Origin: Protopterus annectens
Taxonomy: Eukaryota; Chordata; Ceratodontiformes; Protopteridae
Direction: 5' to 3'
Length of the DNA: 64,000 nucleotides
Assembly (NCBI RefSeq): GCF_019279795.1
Contig: NC_056732.1
Location: 1,075,259,740-1,075,323,739 of the forward strand
Below are positions 34,538 to 45,789 of this stretch, piece after piece. Position 1 is the stretch's first letter; each line of letters begins with the position of its first letter. Under the pieces are notes generated by a model. It was not told the origin of the DNA. It did not search any database and saw nothing but the letters and a program-made list of their open reading frames with translations. Both the position numbers and the translations under genes were made by a program.

Positions 34538-35077
34538 AATAACATACCTAACACACTAGTAATAGATGACTCTATAGTCAGGCACACTGATATCCCACTC
34601 ACTAGGCTGGACAAGGAGAAGGTTACTGTTAGCTGCCTGTCAGGAGCCAGAATTCGCCATGTAACACAAGCACTCAGGTCACTCCAGAACAAGTACAAAT
34701 ATGACTCTGTCATTATTCATGTTGGTGTGAATGACCTGAGATGTATCTCCCTGGACTACATGAAAAGAGACATGGAAGAGCTCTCTGATCATGTAGCCCA
34801 GACAGGTATGACCCTGACTAGCATCCTGCCCTCACCAAGAATGATACCGCAGTATAAAGAAAAAATGATCAATTTCAACAATTGGCTAAGCTTCTGGTGT
34901 CATTCAAAGGGGATCCAGTGTCTTTCAGCCTGGGACGACATGCTCGACAGGCCTTGTTGCTTCGCAAGAGACGGCTTGCACCTGTCATCCCTAAGCTTTC
35001 GAATACTGGCCAAGGCTCTTACTGCCCCCATAGTGCCTTTTTTAGGCAAGGCTCAAAAGTCAAACCCACCTCCATAA
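34538..35077 (+). pseudogene. CR1 ORF1, SGNH/GDSL-type esterase domain (copy D)
   Basis: The frame is open for about 179 codons. It shows the SGNH blocks in order: TLVIDDSIVRH (block I, with DDS where GDS is usual), SCLSGARIRHV (block II Gly), VIIHVGVNDLR (block III, GxND), and FARDGLHLSS near the C-terminus (block V, DxxH). Ser, Asn, Asp and His are all present, so the fold looks intact even though the element is broken elsewhere. Such esterase domains are known in CR1-group ORF1 proteins, where lipid or membrane interaction has been suggested but the role is unproven. In copy E block I reads GDF, so the ancestral sequence was probably GDS. Confidence 0.85.
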
Positions 35078-35094
35078 ACAGCACAAATAAAAAA

Positions 35095-36117
35095 ATGAAG
35101 GCTATGCTACTCAATGCCAGGCATTTAAATCTCAAAATGCATGCGCTCAAAGCACTCCTCAGTATGGAGTACGTCGAAATCTGTGCAGTAACTGAAATCT
35201 GGTTCAAGGCTGCACAGAGCACCCCAGCACTACCGGGCTACAACTCATACCACACATTTCGGCCACAGAACATGGACCGAAACACAAAAAGAGGGGGTGT
35301 ATCCATATTCATCAAGGATACCTACACCTCCAGGTTAGTGGCGCAGCATGATACCTCCGAGATCATCCATCTGCAACTAACATCAGGCAAATCTGCAGTG
35401 CAAATTGTGGCCTGCTATAGATCATCCTCCATGACCCAGGACCACCACTCCGCCTTTCTGGAGACACTGGAAAACATGAAGGTCCTACTGAACACCCTGA
35501 TATTGGGCAATTTCAATTACCCTACCATTAACTGGGAAAACTACTCAAGTACAAACTCCCAGGTCCAGCGCTTCCTGGAATTTATCAACTCAAATGCCCT
35601 GGATCAGTTGGTAAACTCCCTTACCAGATGTGAAAACATATTGGAACTGGTCATCACCAACATGGGCGACAGGTGTTCCACACCAGAGGTCAACCCGTCA
35701 CTGGTTAGATAAGACCATAAACTAATCACTCTGGATGTCCACGCCACACCACCACCTCCATCCAAGGAAACCACAGTGAAAATCTTTTCTACAGCAAACT
35801 TCACCTTACTTAAGACAGAGGTGGTAAGTTTCACAGCCCTCACGCTAAAGGATAACAGTGTCCAAGATGCAGAAACCTTTACAAATGCACTCTATGAGCA
35901 CCTACAAGGATGCATGGATCGTGCCATCCCTAGCAAAACCAAGACTCACTCCCCTAAGAGAAGGAAACCAATCTGGTGGACCCCTGCCATAAACAGGCTA
36001 TACAATAGAAGGAGGAAACTAGTTCACAAAAAAAGCAAATCCCAAGAAGGAAATACCTCCCTGATCAGTGTAAGTAAGAAAAGGTCCCTCATAAAATCCT
36101 CCAAGGCTAACTTCTAA
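35095..36117 (+). pseudogene. CR1 ORF2, apurinic-type endonuclease domain (copy D)
   Basis: The domain starts MKAMLLNARHLNLK at 35095. It shows the AP-endonuclease motifs: NAR (block I), CAVTEIWF (the TE(S/T)W-type block II), RGGVSIFIKD, VACYRSSS, LILGNFNYPTINW (the GDFN block, with Asp changed to Asn) and LELVITNMGDR. Stops occur at 35710 and 36115, with a same-frame continuation at 35776-36117 (ALYEHLQGCMDRAIPSKTK, RRKPIWWTPAINRLYNRRRK). The domain normally nicks the target DNA to prime reverse transcription. The Asp-to-Asn change and the stops make this copy inactive. Confidence 0.85.
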
Positions 36118-36247
36118 AGAAAAATAGCCAAGGATTCGAAAGATAACCACAAAGCCTTCTTTAGCTATGTCAAGAATCTAAGTAGCAACTCGCAGATATG
36201 CTCTGAGCTAGTGCAAAATAGCACAAAATATACTGAAAACACTGATA

Positions 36248-37860
36248 TTGCCAACATCCTTGCAGATAGATTCAGTGCAAACTTCACCCCCCCTCTCACC
36301 CCCAAAAGGGCCCAGAATAATACCGGAAAAGTGTAGTGTCCCGGAAATCACAGACGCACAGGTGAAAACAGCCCTTTCAAAAGCCAAAAGCACAGTGTCA
36401 ATGGGAACAGATGGTGTCACAGGCTGCATCTTGCACGAACTACAGAACGAACTAACCCCCCACCTAAGCACACTGTTCAGCCTCAGTCTCTCCACAGGCT
36501 ACGTGCCCATAGAATGGTGCACAGCAGCAGTTATTCCGCTCCACAAAGGAGGGGCCACAACTGACCCTGGTAACTATCGCCCCATAAGCCTGACCAGCCT
36601 GGTCTGCAAGGCTGTGGAGCGCATCATCATGGAACTCATTAACAAAGACATTGGGAACCTCCAAACACTTGACCCGACCCAGTAAGGCTTTGGTAAAGGC
36701 AGATCATGCCTACTAAACCTGGTTGACTTCTTCAAGACAGTCACCAAGGCCATAGATGAGGAGAATGTAATTCACACAGCCTACCTTGACCTCGCCAAGG
36801 CTTTTGACACCATTCCCCACTCGGGAATTATAGAAAAACTCACCAGCCTGAACATAAACCCCTATGTCACGAGATGGGTTGCCAGCTGGCTTACAGACAG
36901 AACTCACACTGTAAGAATAGCAGGCTCCAGGTCTGACTCTAAACCAGTCACAAGTGGTGTCCGACAAGGCTCAGTCCTGGGACCCCTACTGTTCATCATA
37001 TACTTGTCAAAAGTACAGGCAAACACAGGAGGACTATGGCTAACCAAGTTCACCAATGACTGCAAACTGGGAGCCGTAATTGACTGTCTGGCTGACATGG
37101 ACATTCTCCAAAAGGGCCTTACTGAGACAGACACCTGGTGTCAAAGTCATGGTCTCAAGCTAAATGCCACAAAATGCATAGTCATCCCGTTTGGGACAAA
37201 CAAATCACCCATGAATTACCAGATAGGTGGCAGCCCCCTTAATACAGAAGAGGTGATAAGAGATCTGGGGACCCATGTAGATAGTAATCTCTCCTTTGAC
37301 AATCATATTGCCAAAGTAGTTAGGAAATCCTTCTATGTAGCCCATCTAATTACTAAAAGGTTCGCATCTAGAAATAAAGAGGTTATAGTGCCCCTCTACT
37401 TGTCACTCATCATAGAGTACAATGCCCCGTTTGGGATGTACGTCACAAGACACTTCCAACAGCTGGAAAGACCACAAAAGTACCTCACCAAGAGGATTAC
37501 TGGTCTCAAACATATGTCCTATGCAACCCGACTGTAAAAACTCCATCTGTACTTAGTGGCATATTGCTTACTCAGAGGTGATCTCTGCCTGACTTACAAA
37601 GGCATGTCCAACTCAGAATTGATGGACATGCTCCACCTAAAGAAATCCAAGTCACTGCGAGCCACTCGCTCTAGTGAGCTAAACCTCACCACAACAATAA
37701 ATAGAACATGCTGGAGGGATAGATTCTTGTCACAGAGACTCCCCATGCTTTGAAACAAAATTCCTAACTACATTAGGAAGAGCCCCTCACTAACACTCTT
37801 CAAGAGAAACCTTGACGAGTGGATGGGTAACAGAAAATACACCCCTGGGATCACTTCATT
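36248..37860 (+). pseudogene. CR1 ORF2, reverse transcriptase and C-terminal region (copy D)
   Basis: One frame carries KSTVSMGTDGVTGCILHELQ, WCTAAVIPLHKGGATTDPGN and YRPISLTSLVCKAVERIIME, then after a TAA (36683-36685) DLAKAFDTIPHSGII (motif A), SVLGPLLFIIYL (motif B) and KFTNDCKLGAVI. In the last of these the FADD catalytic box has become FTND. The same frame runs on to 37537. The C-terminal region at 37556-37840 has YCLLRGDLCLTYKGMSNSEL and FKRNLDEWMGN. Loss of the second-position Ala and first Asp of the YADD-type box would abolish polymerisation. Confidence 0.9.
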
Positions 37861-37985
37861 GGCTCTTCTTGATAGATGCTCAGTTAATTAATCAATGGGG
37901 CAGCGAAAGCTGACACACTCTGGCTAGGCTTATAAATGCCCTTGGGCAGATAGCCTAGTACCTACCTATGAACCTATGATAATCT

Positions 37986-38926
37986 AATCTTTGATCTTTA
38001 CATCTACAGCAACATCAAAAAACACATCAAAAGCTAGGAGCCCTTTATAGGCACAACTATTTTCTTAGCCTCGCTGCTAAAAAGGCCTTTGCCTCATCTT
38101 TCCTGCTTTCACCTCTTTTATATGGCACCCCGTCCTCATCAATCTACAGTCCTCCCTGAAAACAAAACTAGACTCATGCTACAACAAAGTCACTAAATGT
38201 GTTACTAATGCAAAATTTTCCACCCACCACTGTTCCTCTCTGCATCAACTAAATTGGCTTGAATCCCCCCACTATCTCACTTATCTACAATTAATTACTG
38301 CCTCTAAACTTATCTACCACCCAACAACTTGCCCTTCCCTCTCCTCCATACTGAACATGTACCATCCTAATCGAAACCTCAGGTCTAAAAACAAAATTTT
38401 ACTGACTGTCAAGAAACCCAAGCACTCAGCCAGCCAAATGTTGTATTTTTTTACTGTCTCGAAGCTATGGAATAATCTTCCTCCCTCAGTCAGGACTACC
38501 AGCAGTCCTGCTTCCTTTAAAAAATCCCTCAGACTACATCTCTCCTTTCACTGGCTATGCACCTGCACCCCAACAAATAACCTCAAACCCTGACTTAATT
38601 TAATTACTGGTATTTCCTCTCCTTTTCTCTACTATACTTACTCTTTTTGTTGTCTACCTAGCTTGATTTTTCCCTCCTTTAGCTCATCTGTCTCCTTCTA
38701 TTCTCACCCTGAAGTAAACTCTCCTCTGCTATAAATTCTGTATATACGTTTATACTTATGTGTTATTTGAATGTTTTCTATTTTTTACGTCTATACTTTT
38801 TGTTTTTGTGTCTTAACATTTCTTTGTATGTAATTAATGTGGAGCCTTTCTCCCCAGGCCTCCACTGAAAATGGGCTCATTTAGGCGCAGTGGACTTTCC
38901 TGATAAAAAAATGCAATAAATAAACA
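37986..38926 (+). pseudogene. L2-like LINE, right half: C-terminal region and 3' UTR
   Basis: Translation continues the L2 protein: KTHQKLGALYRHNYF, SLAAKKAFASSFLLS, then in shifting frames to 38357-38593. The last open piece reads MYHPNRNLRSKNKI, FFTVSKLWNNLPPSVR, SPASFKKSLRLHL, the usual end of L2-clade ORF2. The 3' UTR is T-rich and ends at AATAAATAAA (38915-38926), followed by GATA repeats. Confidence 0.8.
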
Positions 38927-39004
38927 GATAGATAGATAGATAGACGTCTGTGAGTGTATGTATGTATAGATAGGTAGGTAGATAGATTGATAGATAAATA
39001 TTGT
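38927..39004 (+). repeat. GATA/GTAGGTA-type microsatellite
   Basis: CAGATAGATAGATAGATAGA followed by GTATGTATGTATAGATAGG and GTAGATAGATTGATAGATAA. It matches the composition of 29340-29465 on the other side of the L2 insertion. Confidence 0.85.
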
Positions 39005-39120
39005 GTTATTATTTATTTACCGTTTGGTTATTGGGAAAGTCTGACTGGGACAGAGCCCATTTTCAGCGGATGACCATGGAGAAGCGCTCCAGGCGCATGT
39101 CTTTGTGTTAGCCAGGAACT
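39005..39120 (-). mobile_element. SINE fragment with L2-type tail
   Basis: Minus-strand reading gives AAAGACATGCGCCTGGAGCG, CGCTGAAAATGGGCTCTGTC, CAGACTTTCCCAATAACC and TAAATAAATAATAA. The tail is that of the L2-like LINE ending 80 bp away, in the opposite orientation. The AAAGACATG phrase is the body of the long-form SINE. The head is missing. Confidence 0.65.
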
Positions 39121-39779
39121 GAGGAGATAGGGGCTTCAACCAGCTATTTAAAACTTAATAGGTTAGTGGGAGGGGGGTGTATCGGTTAATCAAACAAGGA
39201 ATGAAGAGCTGGGGGTGTAATAATGCTGCATGTGGGCTGTATTTTTATAAATATAAAAGGATACTTGACATGATTATAAGTAAGCAGGTTACTGGTCTGA
39301 AGTAAAGATTTAGTGCTTTCATTTACGTATTGAGATTTTTAGGGTTTGTAGCTTAAGTATCTGCATCATTCTGGTCAAACTCTTTCATTTTTGAGACTGT
39401 AGTTAAAACTGTCGGACAGTAGATGAGAATTAATGTCTGTTTGAAGTATATGCAATATATGCAACAGCATGACTTTCTTGTACTTAATGGAAACGAGAGA
39501 GTTTGTGTATATGGCCGCATAGTTTATCCTGTTGTACAAAAGCTAGGTACCTGTCTTTTCACTTTGCTCCATTGAATACATTTCTTATGTTTGAGTTTTC
39601 ATTGGTTATTGTTCAAAAATTTTCTTTGTTTTACTAGAACTTTGTCAGGTTTGATTATAGTCAAAATCAACAGTTTGTTTCCTTAGTGTACCATTTTTCC
39701 TGCAGGGTAACACATTTCATTGAAAGTACAAAAAACACTTCTCTATGCACTACTTCAGAAACTGGCTTGTGTTTGAGAC
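39121..39779. other. Unassigned, no gene seen
   Basis: No gene or recognised element is seen before the SINE at 39797. Confidence 0.4.
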
Positions 39780-40053
39780 TAATGATTAGCTCCTGTTGTT
39801 GTTGTTGTTGTGTCTATCGGCTTTTCCCGGTTAGGGGTCGCCACGGCATAACTCCGGTCAGCTAATGATTGGTAGTTGATTTTTACGTGCCGAGTTACCA
39901 GCCCTGATGCACAACCTTCAACGAAGGTACGTCCATTCACGCATGTCTCCACGTAGAAGACGCTGTAGCTGAGAATCGAACCGGATAGTGTCTTACCGTG
40001 AGGCGACAAAGCTACTGCAGCACCACCACCGCGGGTTAATGATTAGCTCCTGT
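39780..40053 (-). mobile_element. tRNA-derived SINE with RTE-type tail and perfect 17-bp target duplication
   Basis: The SINE is 39797-40036 on the minus strand. Its head is CCGCGGTGGTGGTGCTGCAG, TTTGTCGCCTCACGG, GGTTCGATTCTCAGC (A- and B-box-like). Its body has GTGGAGACATGCG. Its tail is CCGTGGCGACCCCTAACCGG, GAAAAGCCGATAGAC and (CAA)n. Both flanks carry TAATGATTAGCTCCTGT, at 39780-39796 and 40037-40053. This perfect duplication proves insertion by target-primed reverse transcription. It is the short form, and fairly young judging by the intact duplication. Confidence 0.93.
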
Positions 40054-40175
40054 ATGAGCAATAATTAGTGTGCACTCGTCAGCTTTTTTCATAAAGGACA
40101 GAGATTGTGATGTTCCAGGGCTTTCTCTGTTATCTCAGATAGTGTGGCCTTGGAATCCATATATCTATATCTATC

Positions 40176-40378
<203 letters not shown>

Positions 40379-40585
40379 AAGTAGTGTAGGATATAGAGGT
40401 GTTGGGAAGCAAGCACTTTTTTATTAGATTTTTCACTTTGAATGCTGTTTACATTGGAATGATTTTTTCCCCTTTTTTTAGGATCATAATTTTAATGATT
40501 GATCACAAAGAAGTCTAACTCTTGTATTGGGGTTCAGAAACTGTATATTGTTATTTTGTTTGTTCAGTATCTTGTAAAATATCAG
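40379..40585. other. Unassigned flank of the DIRS-like fossil
   Basis: Short AT-rich stretch with nothing recognised. Confidence 0.4.
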
Positions 40586-40790
40586 ATGTTCTTCGTGTTT
40601 CACTATTACAGTCATCACACTTGGGTTATCTGCCTGGAGGTAGCCCTCAGTTGGCCCAAATACTGGAGTCTTGGGATTTCTGCGTCAGATGCTGTCGCCT
40701 CTTCTATGATGTCAGGACATCAGGGGTATAAAAAATGCAGCCAATGCCATTACATCAGTCTTTCTTGCCGTGAAGGAGCCCAAAGCAGAA
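40586..40790 (+). repeat. Left inverted terminal repeat of the DIRS-like fossil
   Basis: It begins ATGTTCTTCGTGTTTCACTA, then GTCATCACACTTGGGTTATC, TGGGATTTCTGCGTCAGATG, and GCCAATGCCATTACATCAGT. Its inverted counterpart at about 45800-46000 has the same blocks in reverse complement. A TATAAAA-like box lies near 40728, a plausible promoter element (inference). Confidence 0.85.
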
Positions 40791-40904
40791 GCAGTTCGCA
40801 AGTGCTGGTCGGCCGGTTCCTGAAATTTTTGTTTTTTGAATTTCAAACCTGAAGTCTTCTAAAGCAAAGTACCGTGTAGAGGATCCTTTTACTTGCTCTA
40901 ACCG

Positions 40905-42610
40905 ATGTCAGAAAAAGTTAACAATTGTCTTTCCTGTGAAAAACAAATACCTCACAGCGATTTTCATTCTTACTGCGTCACCTGTTTAGGCCCAGACCAC
41001 GACGTCCCTTGCTTTCGTAAGGATAAAGACAGAGACAGATCGCATAGGTCCAAAACTGCCGACGACACTTCCGTTAAGCTAGTCGCCAGTCCACCGGTAC
41101 TCAGTGAGGTGCCTTCGCAGCCCCTGATACCCACTTCTACAGATTCGCAGGCCTCTACTGAGACCCATTCGGAGTCCGGTATGCCACGAGATGCTTCTTC
41201 GACTATGGAATCTGTGGGAGTCTCTACCTTGGATGGGTCCAGAGCCGCTGTGCAGGCACCGGCTTCTGAGGGTGTATTCTGACCTACTGATATTCGTATT
41301 AAACCGACAACTTCATTTTTAACTAAATCTACTGAGTTTCTCAGGCCCATACTTTGCACTATGCCTAGAAAACTGATGTCCAAAGCACATGCTCATGCTC
41401 CCATGCCACAGAAACTAATGCTTAGAATGGCTGAAGACCTTATTACTCTAATTAGGGGAAGCCAGCCTTCCCCTGCTAAGAGACAAAGAATTGAATTTCC
41501 TTCTGATTCTACAGACCAGGAGTCCAGTGACTCTGATCCTTCTGATTACCACGAGATACCCTTATCTACTTTGAGGATTCAGATGCAGAGGAATCCATTC
41601 CATCTGCCTCCCCTCCAGAGGATTTTTCTTTTGGTGAAACCTTGCATACCTTAAGAGGGCATTTCCACTGGGAATGCCAGGACTTTCCTCAGTCCAAAAA
41701 GAGACTCAGGGAATTTTTTGATTTGCCTCAGCACAGGCCTCTAGCTATACCCCCTGTCCTGGATATTGTAGATGATGTCTTCATGGAATCCATTCTTACT
41801 CCTGACACTTTACCACCAGCTCCTTGAAAACCTGACAGGTACTACAGAGTACCTGACTCTCACAAATGTCTCTTTAAGAAACCTACTGCGGATCCAGAGA
41901 CCATTTCCCAGGGACCTAAAGGCATTAAGGCTACTACAGCTAAAAACCCTATCCCTTCAGAGAGGGATTCTAGAGCTTTAGACAGATGGGGTAAGAAGGT
42001 ATATACCTCTGCAACTCTTGCCATCAGGGCTTTGAATTGCCAATTTCACATGTTGAAGTACCAGCAACATATTATGGAACTAATGAAACAAAAAATGGTG
42101 TTACTTCCAGATTGTGCAGAAAGTAAAGATTTACAAGAGTTAATGCATTCTGCAAGCCAAGTTAGTAAACATACTTTGCAGTGTAGGTTAGATGCCTTAG
42201 AAGCATCTTGCAGGGCTGTTGTCACTGGGTCTGTACTGAGAAGGCATGCTTGGCTGAAGGAACAAGTCTTGCCAGACCAGGTCAAAGCAAAATTACTAGA
42301 TGCTCCATTAAATCAGGATCGTTTGTTTGGCACAAAAGCAGAAGAAGTTCTTTAAAAGATGGAAGTAAAAGCTAAATCTATGCAAACTGTCAAAAATTTC
42401 TTACAGGTGCAGCCACCTAGATTCAGTTGGCATTGGCTTTCAAAAAACTGGTCCTTTCCAGTCCCTCCCAGGTCTTCACAGTCCAAACCCAGGGGAAACA
42501 GACCACCAAGACTACAGTCTCAGGGTATGCAGAGATCTAAACAATGGAGTGTTCCCACCTCAAAAACAGGGAGTGGTAAGCCACCCCCTTATGGAAAAAG
42601 TTCTCAATGA
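40905..42610 (+). pseudogene. DIRS-like gag region (fossil)
   Basis: The N-terminal part has a Cys/His cluster (CLSCEKQIPHSDFHSYC then CxxC-like TCLGPDHD) followed by a Ser/Thr/Pro-rich acidic region. Further on are an RLDALEASCRAVVTG-type helical block and a basic, Pro/Gln/Ser-rich C-terminus. DIRS gag proteins are poorly conserved, so the assignment rests mainly on position before the RT. The region is interrupted and cannot yield a full product. Confidence 0.7.
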
Positions 42611-44375
42611 CTTTCCAATTATCCTTCCCAGCCATGCCCAAGTACTTGCACCCCTAGGAGTAAAACGCGCCCTTCATGCAAAAAAACTGCATGTCCATTA
42701 CTCTGGACTGATGGGTTCTAAACACTGTATCCCAGGGGTACAGATTCTGCTTCCACTCACTGCCAACCTCAAGTGGGTTGCCAGACCTTCCTCCAAACCA
42801 GTGGGCAGAGGCTCAAAAGCAAGTACTTTCCCTTCTCCATATCAGGGCTTTTCAACCTGTTCCAGTAGAACAAAGGGGGCAGGGTTTCTACTCCAGACTG
42901 TTCCTGGTGCCCAGAAAAGAGACCTCTTGGCACCCTACCCTAGATCTATCAATTCTCAACACCTTTCTGGTGGTCCCAAAATTCAAAATGCTTACACTGC
43001 AACAGCTTCTTCCTATGCTAGCCAAGGATACCTGGTTAGTCACCTTAGACTTAAAAGAAGCTTATCTGCACTTCCCCATAAGGGAGTTTTGCAGGAAATA
43101 TCTATGTTTCAGGGCAGGCTGCATGCACTATCAATTCTCTGCATTTCCCTTTGGCATATCTACTGCACCCAGAGTATTCACAAAATGCTTGGCTCCAGCC
43201 ATTGCGTACTGCAGGCAGAGAAATATTCAAATTTACCCATACTTGGACGATTTCCTGATTCAGGTGGACAGTCAGGAATTGCTACTTCAGCACCTGGCAT
43301 TTGTAAAAAGACGTCTAACTTCACTGGGATACACCATCAATGAAAAGAAATCACAAATGGTGCCCAGCCAATAAATTGTATTCCTGGGAGCAAGCTTGAA
43401 CACAACTTCCCAGATGGCATACCTCACTCCAGAAAAGCAGGTCCATTTGACAAACTGCTTTAAACTAATGACCGTCAAAACCCAGCTATCTGCAAGGAAA
43501 ATACTGCAAGCCCTAGGGTTCATGGCCTCATGCATTCTACTAATTCCATATGCAAGACTGCATATGAGGAAACTTCAGTGGTACTTAAAAAGTCTCTGGT
43601 GTCAACATTCTCAGGACCTGGAAACAGTGATTCCTATCATACCTTGTCTAAGGGCAGAGTTCCTTTGGTGGGCAGAGGCAAGCAACCACAACAAGGGACT
43701 TACTTTCACTCAACCCCTCGCCTCCCAAACCCTGACAACAGATGCATCAGACTGTGCATGGGGGGCTCACATGGCAGGCAAATGCATTCAAGGCAAATGG
43801 AGCCCAGAACAAATTCCCCTGCATATCAATCAAAAAGAGATGCTAGCTGTACAGAATGCTCTGACAGCCTTCAAATACCTTATCCTTCCAGGACAGCTCC
43901 TGATAAAGTCAGACAACACCACAGTTATGTGGTACATAACAAAGCAGGAGGGAACTCTTTCTTAACCACTCTGCAAGTTATCCGTGGCCCTGTGGAACAC
44001 AGCCTTGAGCAACCAAGTGCACCTACAAGCTCAATTCCTGCCAGGCAAGCAAAATTCACTGGCAGAACCCTTAAGCAGAAATCTACTGGAACCTCATAAG
44101 TGGAAACTGGAACCCAACTCATTCAAACTTCTAATCCAGAGGTGGGGAACACCGGAGGTGGACCTTTTTGCCTTTCCCCAAAATCACCAATTGAGCAAAT
44201 TTTTCACCAGGAACCCTCACAGCAGAGCCTGGAAGGTGGACACCCTATCCTTTACATGGGAAAAACTCTCAATTTATGCCTTTCCTCCTCTGCCGTTCCT
44301 CTCAAAAGTACTACTCAAGATCAAACAGGACAGGCCAAAGGCAATCCTTATTGAACCAGACTGGCCACGCTAGCA
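42600..44375 (+). pseudogene. DIRS-like RT, RNase H and Dam-like methylase region (fossil)
   Basis: The RT blocks include LVTLDLKEAYLHFPI (motif A), FGISTAPRVFTKCLAP (motif B) and YPYLDDFLIQ (the YxDD box) within about 42780-43370. RNase H follows with TTDASDCAWGAHMAG and LIKSDNTTVMWYI near 43730-43940. A segment near 44150-44370 has VDLFAFPQNHQLSKFF and YAFPPLPF. It resembles the Dam-type methylase-like domain known in many DIRS polyproteins. The region is decayed, with frame interruptions. Confidence 0.85.
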
Positions 44376-44529
44376 CTGGTACACACTCCTACGCAGTCTG
44401 ACAGCAGTGCCACCCTGGCACCTACATCAGACACCTTCCCTGCTGTCTCAGCAGGAGGGACAGATTTTGCATCCACATCTGCAAACCCTAAACCTTGCAG
44501 CCTGGCTTATCCCCTGAATACACCACTAG

Positions 44530-45510
44530 CATCCCTCAGAAAACAGGTGCTGAACGTCATCCTTGAGGCCAGAAGGCCTAGTACTAGGAAATCCTATGTT
44601 GAAAAGTGGAAAAGATATTGCTCTTGGAGTCAGTCTCAAGTAAAGGACACAGCATTGCCCACCTTACCTCAAATCTTTGATTACCTAGCAGAGCTGCTCC
44701 ACAGAGGCCTGTCCTTCTCATCCATTAAGATTCATGCCTCTGCCATCTCAGCTCATTATAATACTGAGCCACCTCTTTTTCTCACCCTCTCATCAAACAG
44801 TTCCTGAGAGGAGCTAGCAATTTAAGGCCCCCTTGGAGAACTCCCACTCCAGCCTGGGACCTTAACTTTGTACTGGAAAAGCTCACTTTTCCCCCTTTTG
44901 AGCCTGCTGCTGCAGCAGAGTTAAAATTCCTCTCTCGGAAAACAGCCTTACTCCTAGCCATCACTTCAGCAAGAAAAGTGTCCGAGTTACAGGCACTAAT
45001 GCCGGTGGAACCCTTCATTATTTTCCATACTGACAGGGTTTCCCTCAGGACTAACTCATCTTTTATGCCCAAAGTGGTATCCAGTGTGGCTTTAAACCAA
45101 TCCATCCATTTGCCAACCTTTTTCCCTAATCCTCAGAATAAAGGGGAAAGGATCCTGCACTCCTTGGACGTGCACAGATAGCTCAGGTTCTACCTTGACA
45201 GGACTAAGCCTTTCAGAAAATCTGACCAGCTGCTAGTCAGCTTTGCTACAGGGGCAGAGGGCAAGGCCATTTTGAAGCAAACCATTTCCAAATGGTTAGC
45301 ACACTGCATCCATTTCTGCTACAAGCACCATAGAAAACCTGCCCCTCAGGGGATCAGAACTCATTCCACTAGAGCTACTTCAACCTCTACAGCATTTTTC
45401 AGGGGAGTGCCTACCAGGGACATCCTGGAAGCTGCAGCCTGGAGTTCTGTACACACCTTCACCAAGCATTACCACTTACCTATTTTTTCTAAATACAAGG
45501 CCTGCTAGCC
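44530..45510 (+). pseudogene. DIRS-like tyrosine recombinase (fossil)
   Basis: The N-terminal core-binding part has STRKSYVEKWKRYCSW and LPQIFDYLAELLHRGLS. The catalytic part shows the Arg block (SARKVSELQAL), the HxxR block (IRTHSTRATST) and the C-terminal WSSVHTFTKHYHLPI, whose Tyr is the expected nucleophile. In DIRS elements this enzyme replaces the DDE integrase and inserts the circular copy by strand exchange. All the key residues can be seen, but the reading frame is interrupted. Confidence 0.87.
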
Positions 45511-45569
45511 AGCCCTAACACTTCTTAACTGCCTCCACCGTTCCTCAGCTTTGGGAATCAACCCAAGTA

Positions 45570-45662
45570 TTATGACTGCAACAGTGAAACACGAAGAACA
45601 TAGTACAGTTGTGTACACTTACCATAAATATAGATGTTCGAGTGTATTCACTGTTGCAGTCC
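45570..45662 (+). repeat. Internal complementary region of the DIRS-like fossil
   Basis: 45576-45600 is the reverse complement of the left tip (ATGTTCTTCGTGTTTCACT...). 45603-45660 is the reverse complement of the right tip at 45960-46022 (GTTGTGTACACTTACC, TAGATGTTCGAGTG). The two halves abut, as expected for the template that joins the ends when the circle is formed. Confidence 0.88.
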
Positions 45663-45789
45663 TGGTTTCCCTCCCTCCAGCCCCCTGGCTTTCTCTCTCT
45701 TTTCTACCTATCCTCATTATGGCCATCTTTTATGGCCGGGGTATTTACTTTTTACTGGAGGTGTTCCACACCATGTAATAGCTTCCTAT

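Larger units (their letters stand above)
30691..37985 (+). mobile_element. Nearly full-length CR1 LINE (copy D)
   Basis: From the 5' end: a tandem-monomer leader (30691-32735, interrupted by a palindromic DNA element), a leader with smaller duplications (32740-34020), ORF1 (zinc-finger/PHD-like part and SGNH esterase, 34024-35077), and ORF2 (endonuclease 35095-36117, RT 36248-37537, C-terminal region to about 37840). The 3' UTR ends GGCTAGGCTTATAAATGCCC, ATAGCCTAGTACCTACC, TATGAACCTATGA. About 6.5 kb remain after removing the DNA insertion. Stops and frame changes in each ORF make it inactive. It lies inside the L2-like LINE and so postdates it. No clear target duplication is seen, which is common for CR1. 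Confidence 0.92.
29465..38926 (+). mobile_element. L2-like LINE, split by a CR1 insertion
   Basis: The element occupies 29465-30690 and 37986-38926 and is interrupted by the CR1 at 30691-37985. The left part encodes the region before the RT and the RT up to just past the catalytic box. The right part continues with the post-RT region (KTHQKLG, RHNYFLSLAAKKAFASSF), the L2 C-terminal block and a 3' UTR. The 3' UTR ends GGCCTCCACTGAAAATGGGC, GCAGTGGACTTTCC, GCAATAAATAAA. Protein order and tail are continuous across the gap, which supports one original element. It is 5'-truncated at 29465 and lies between GATA-type microsatellite flanks. Confidence 0.85.
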
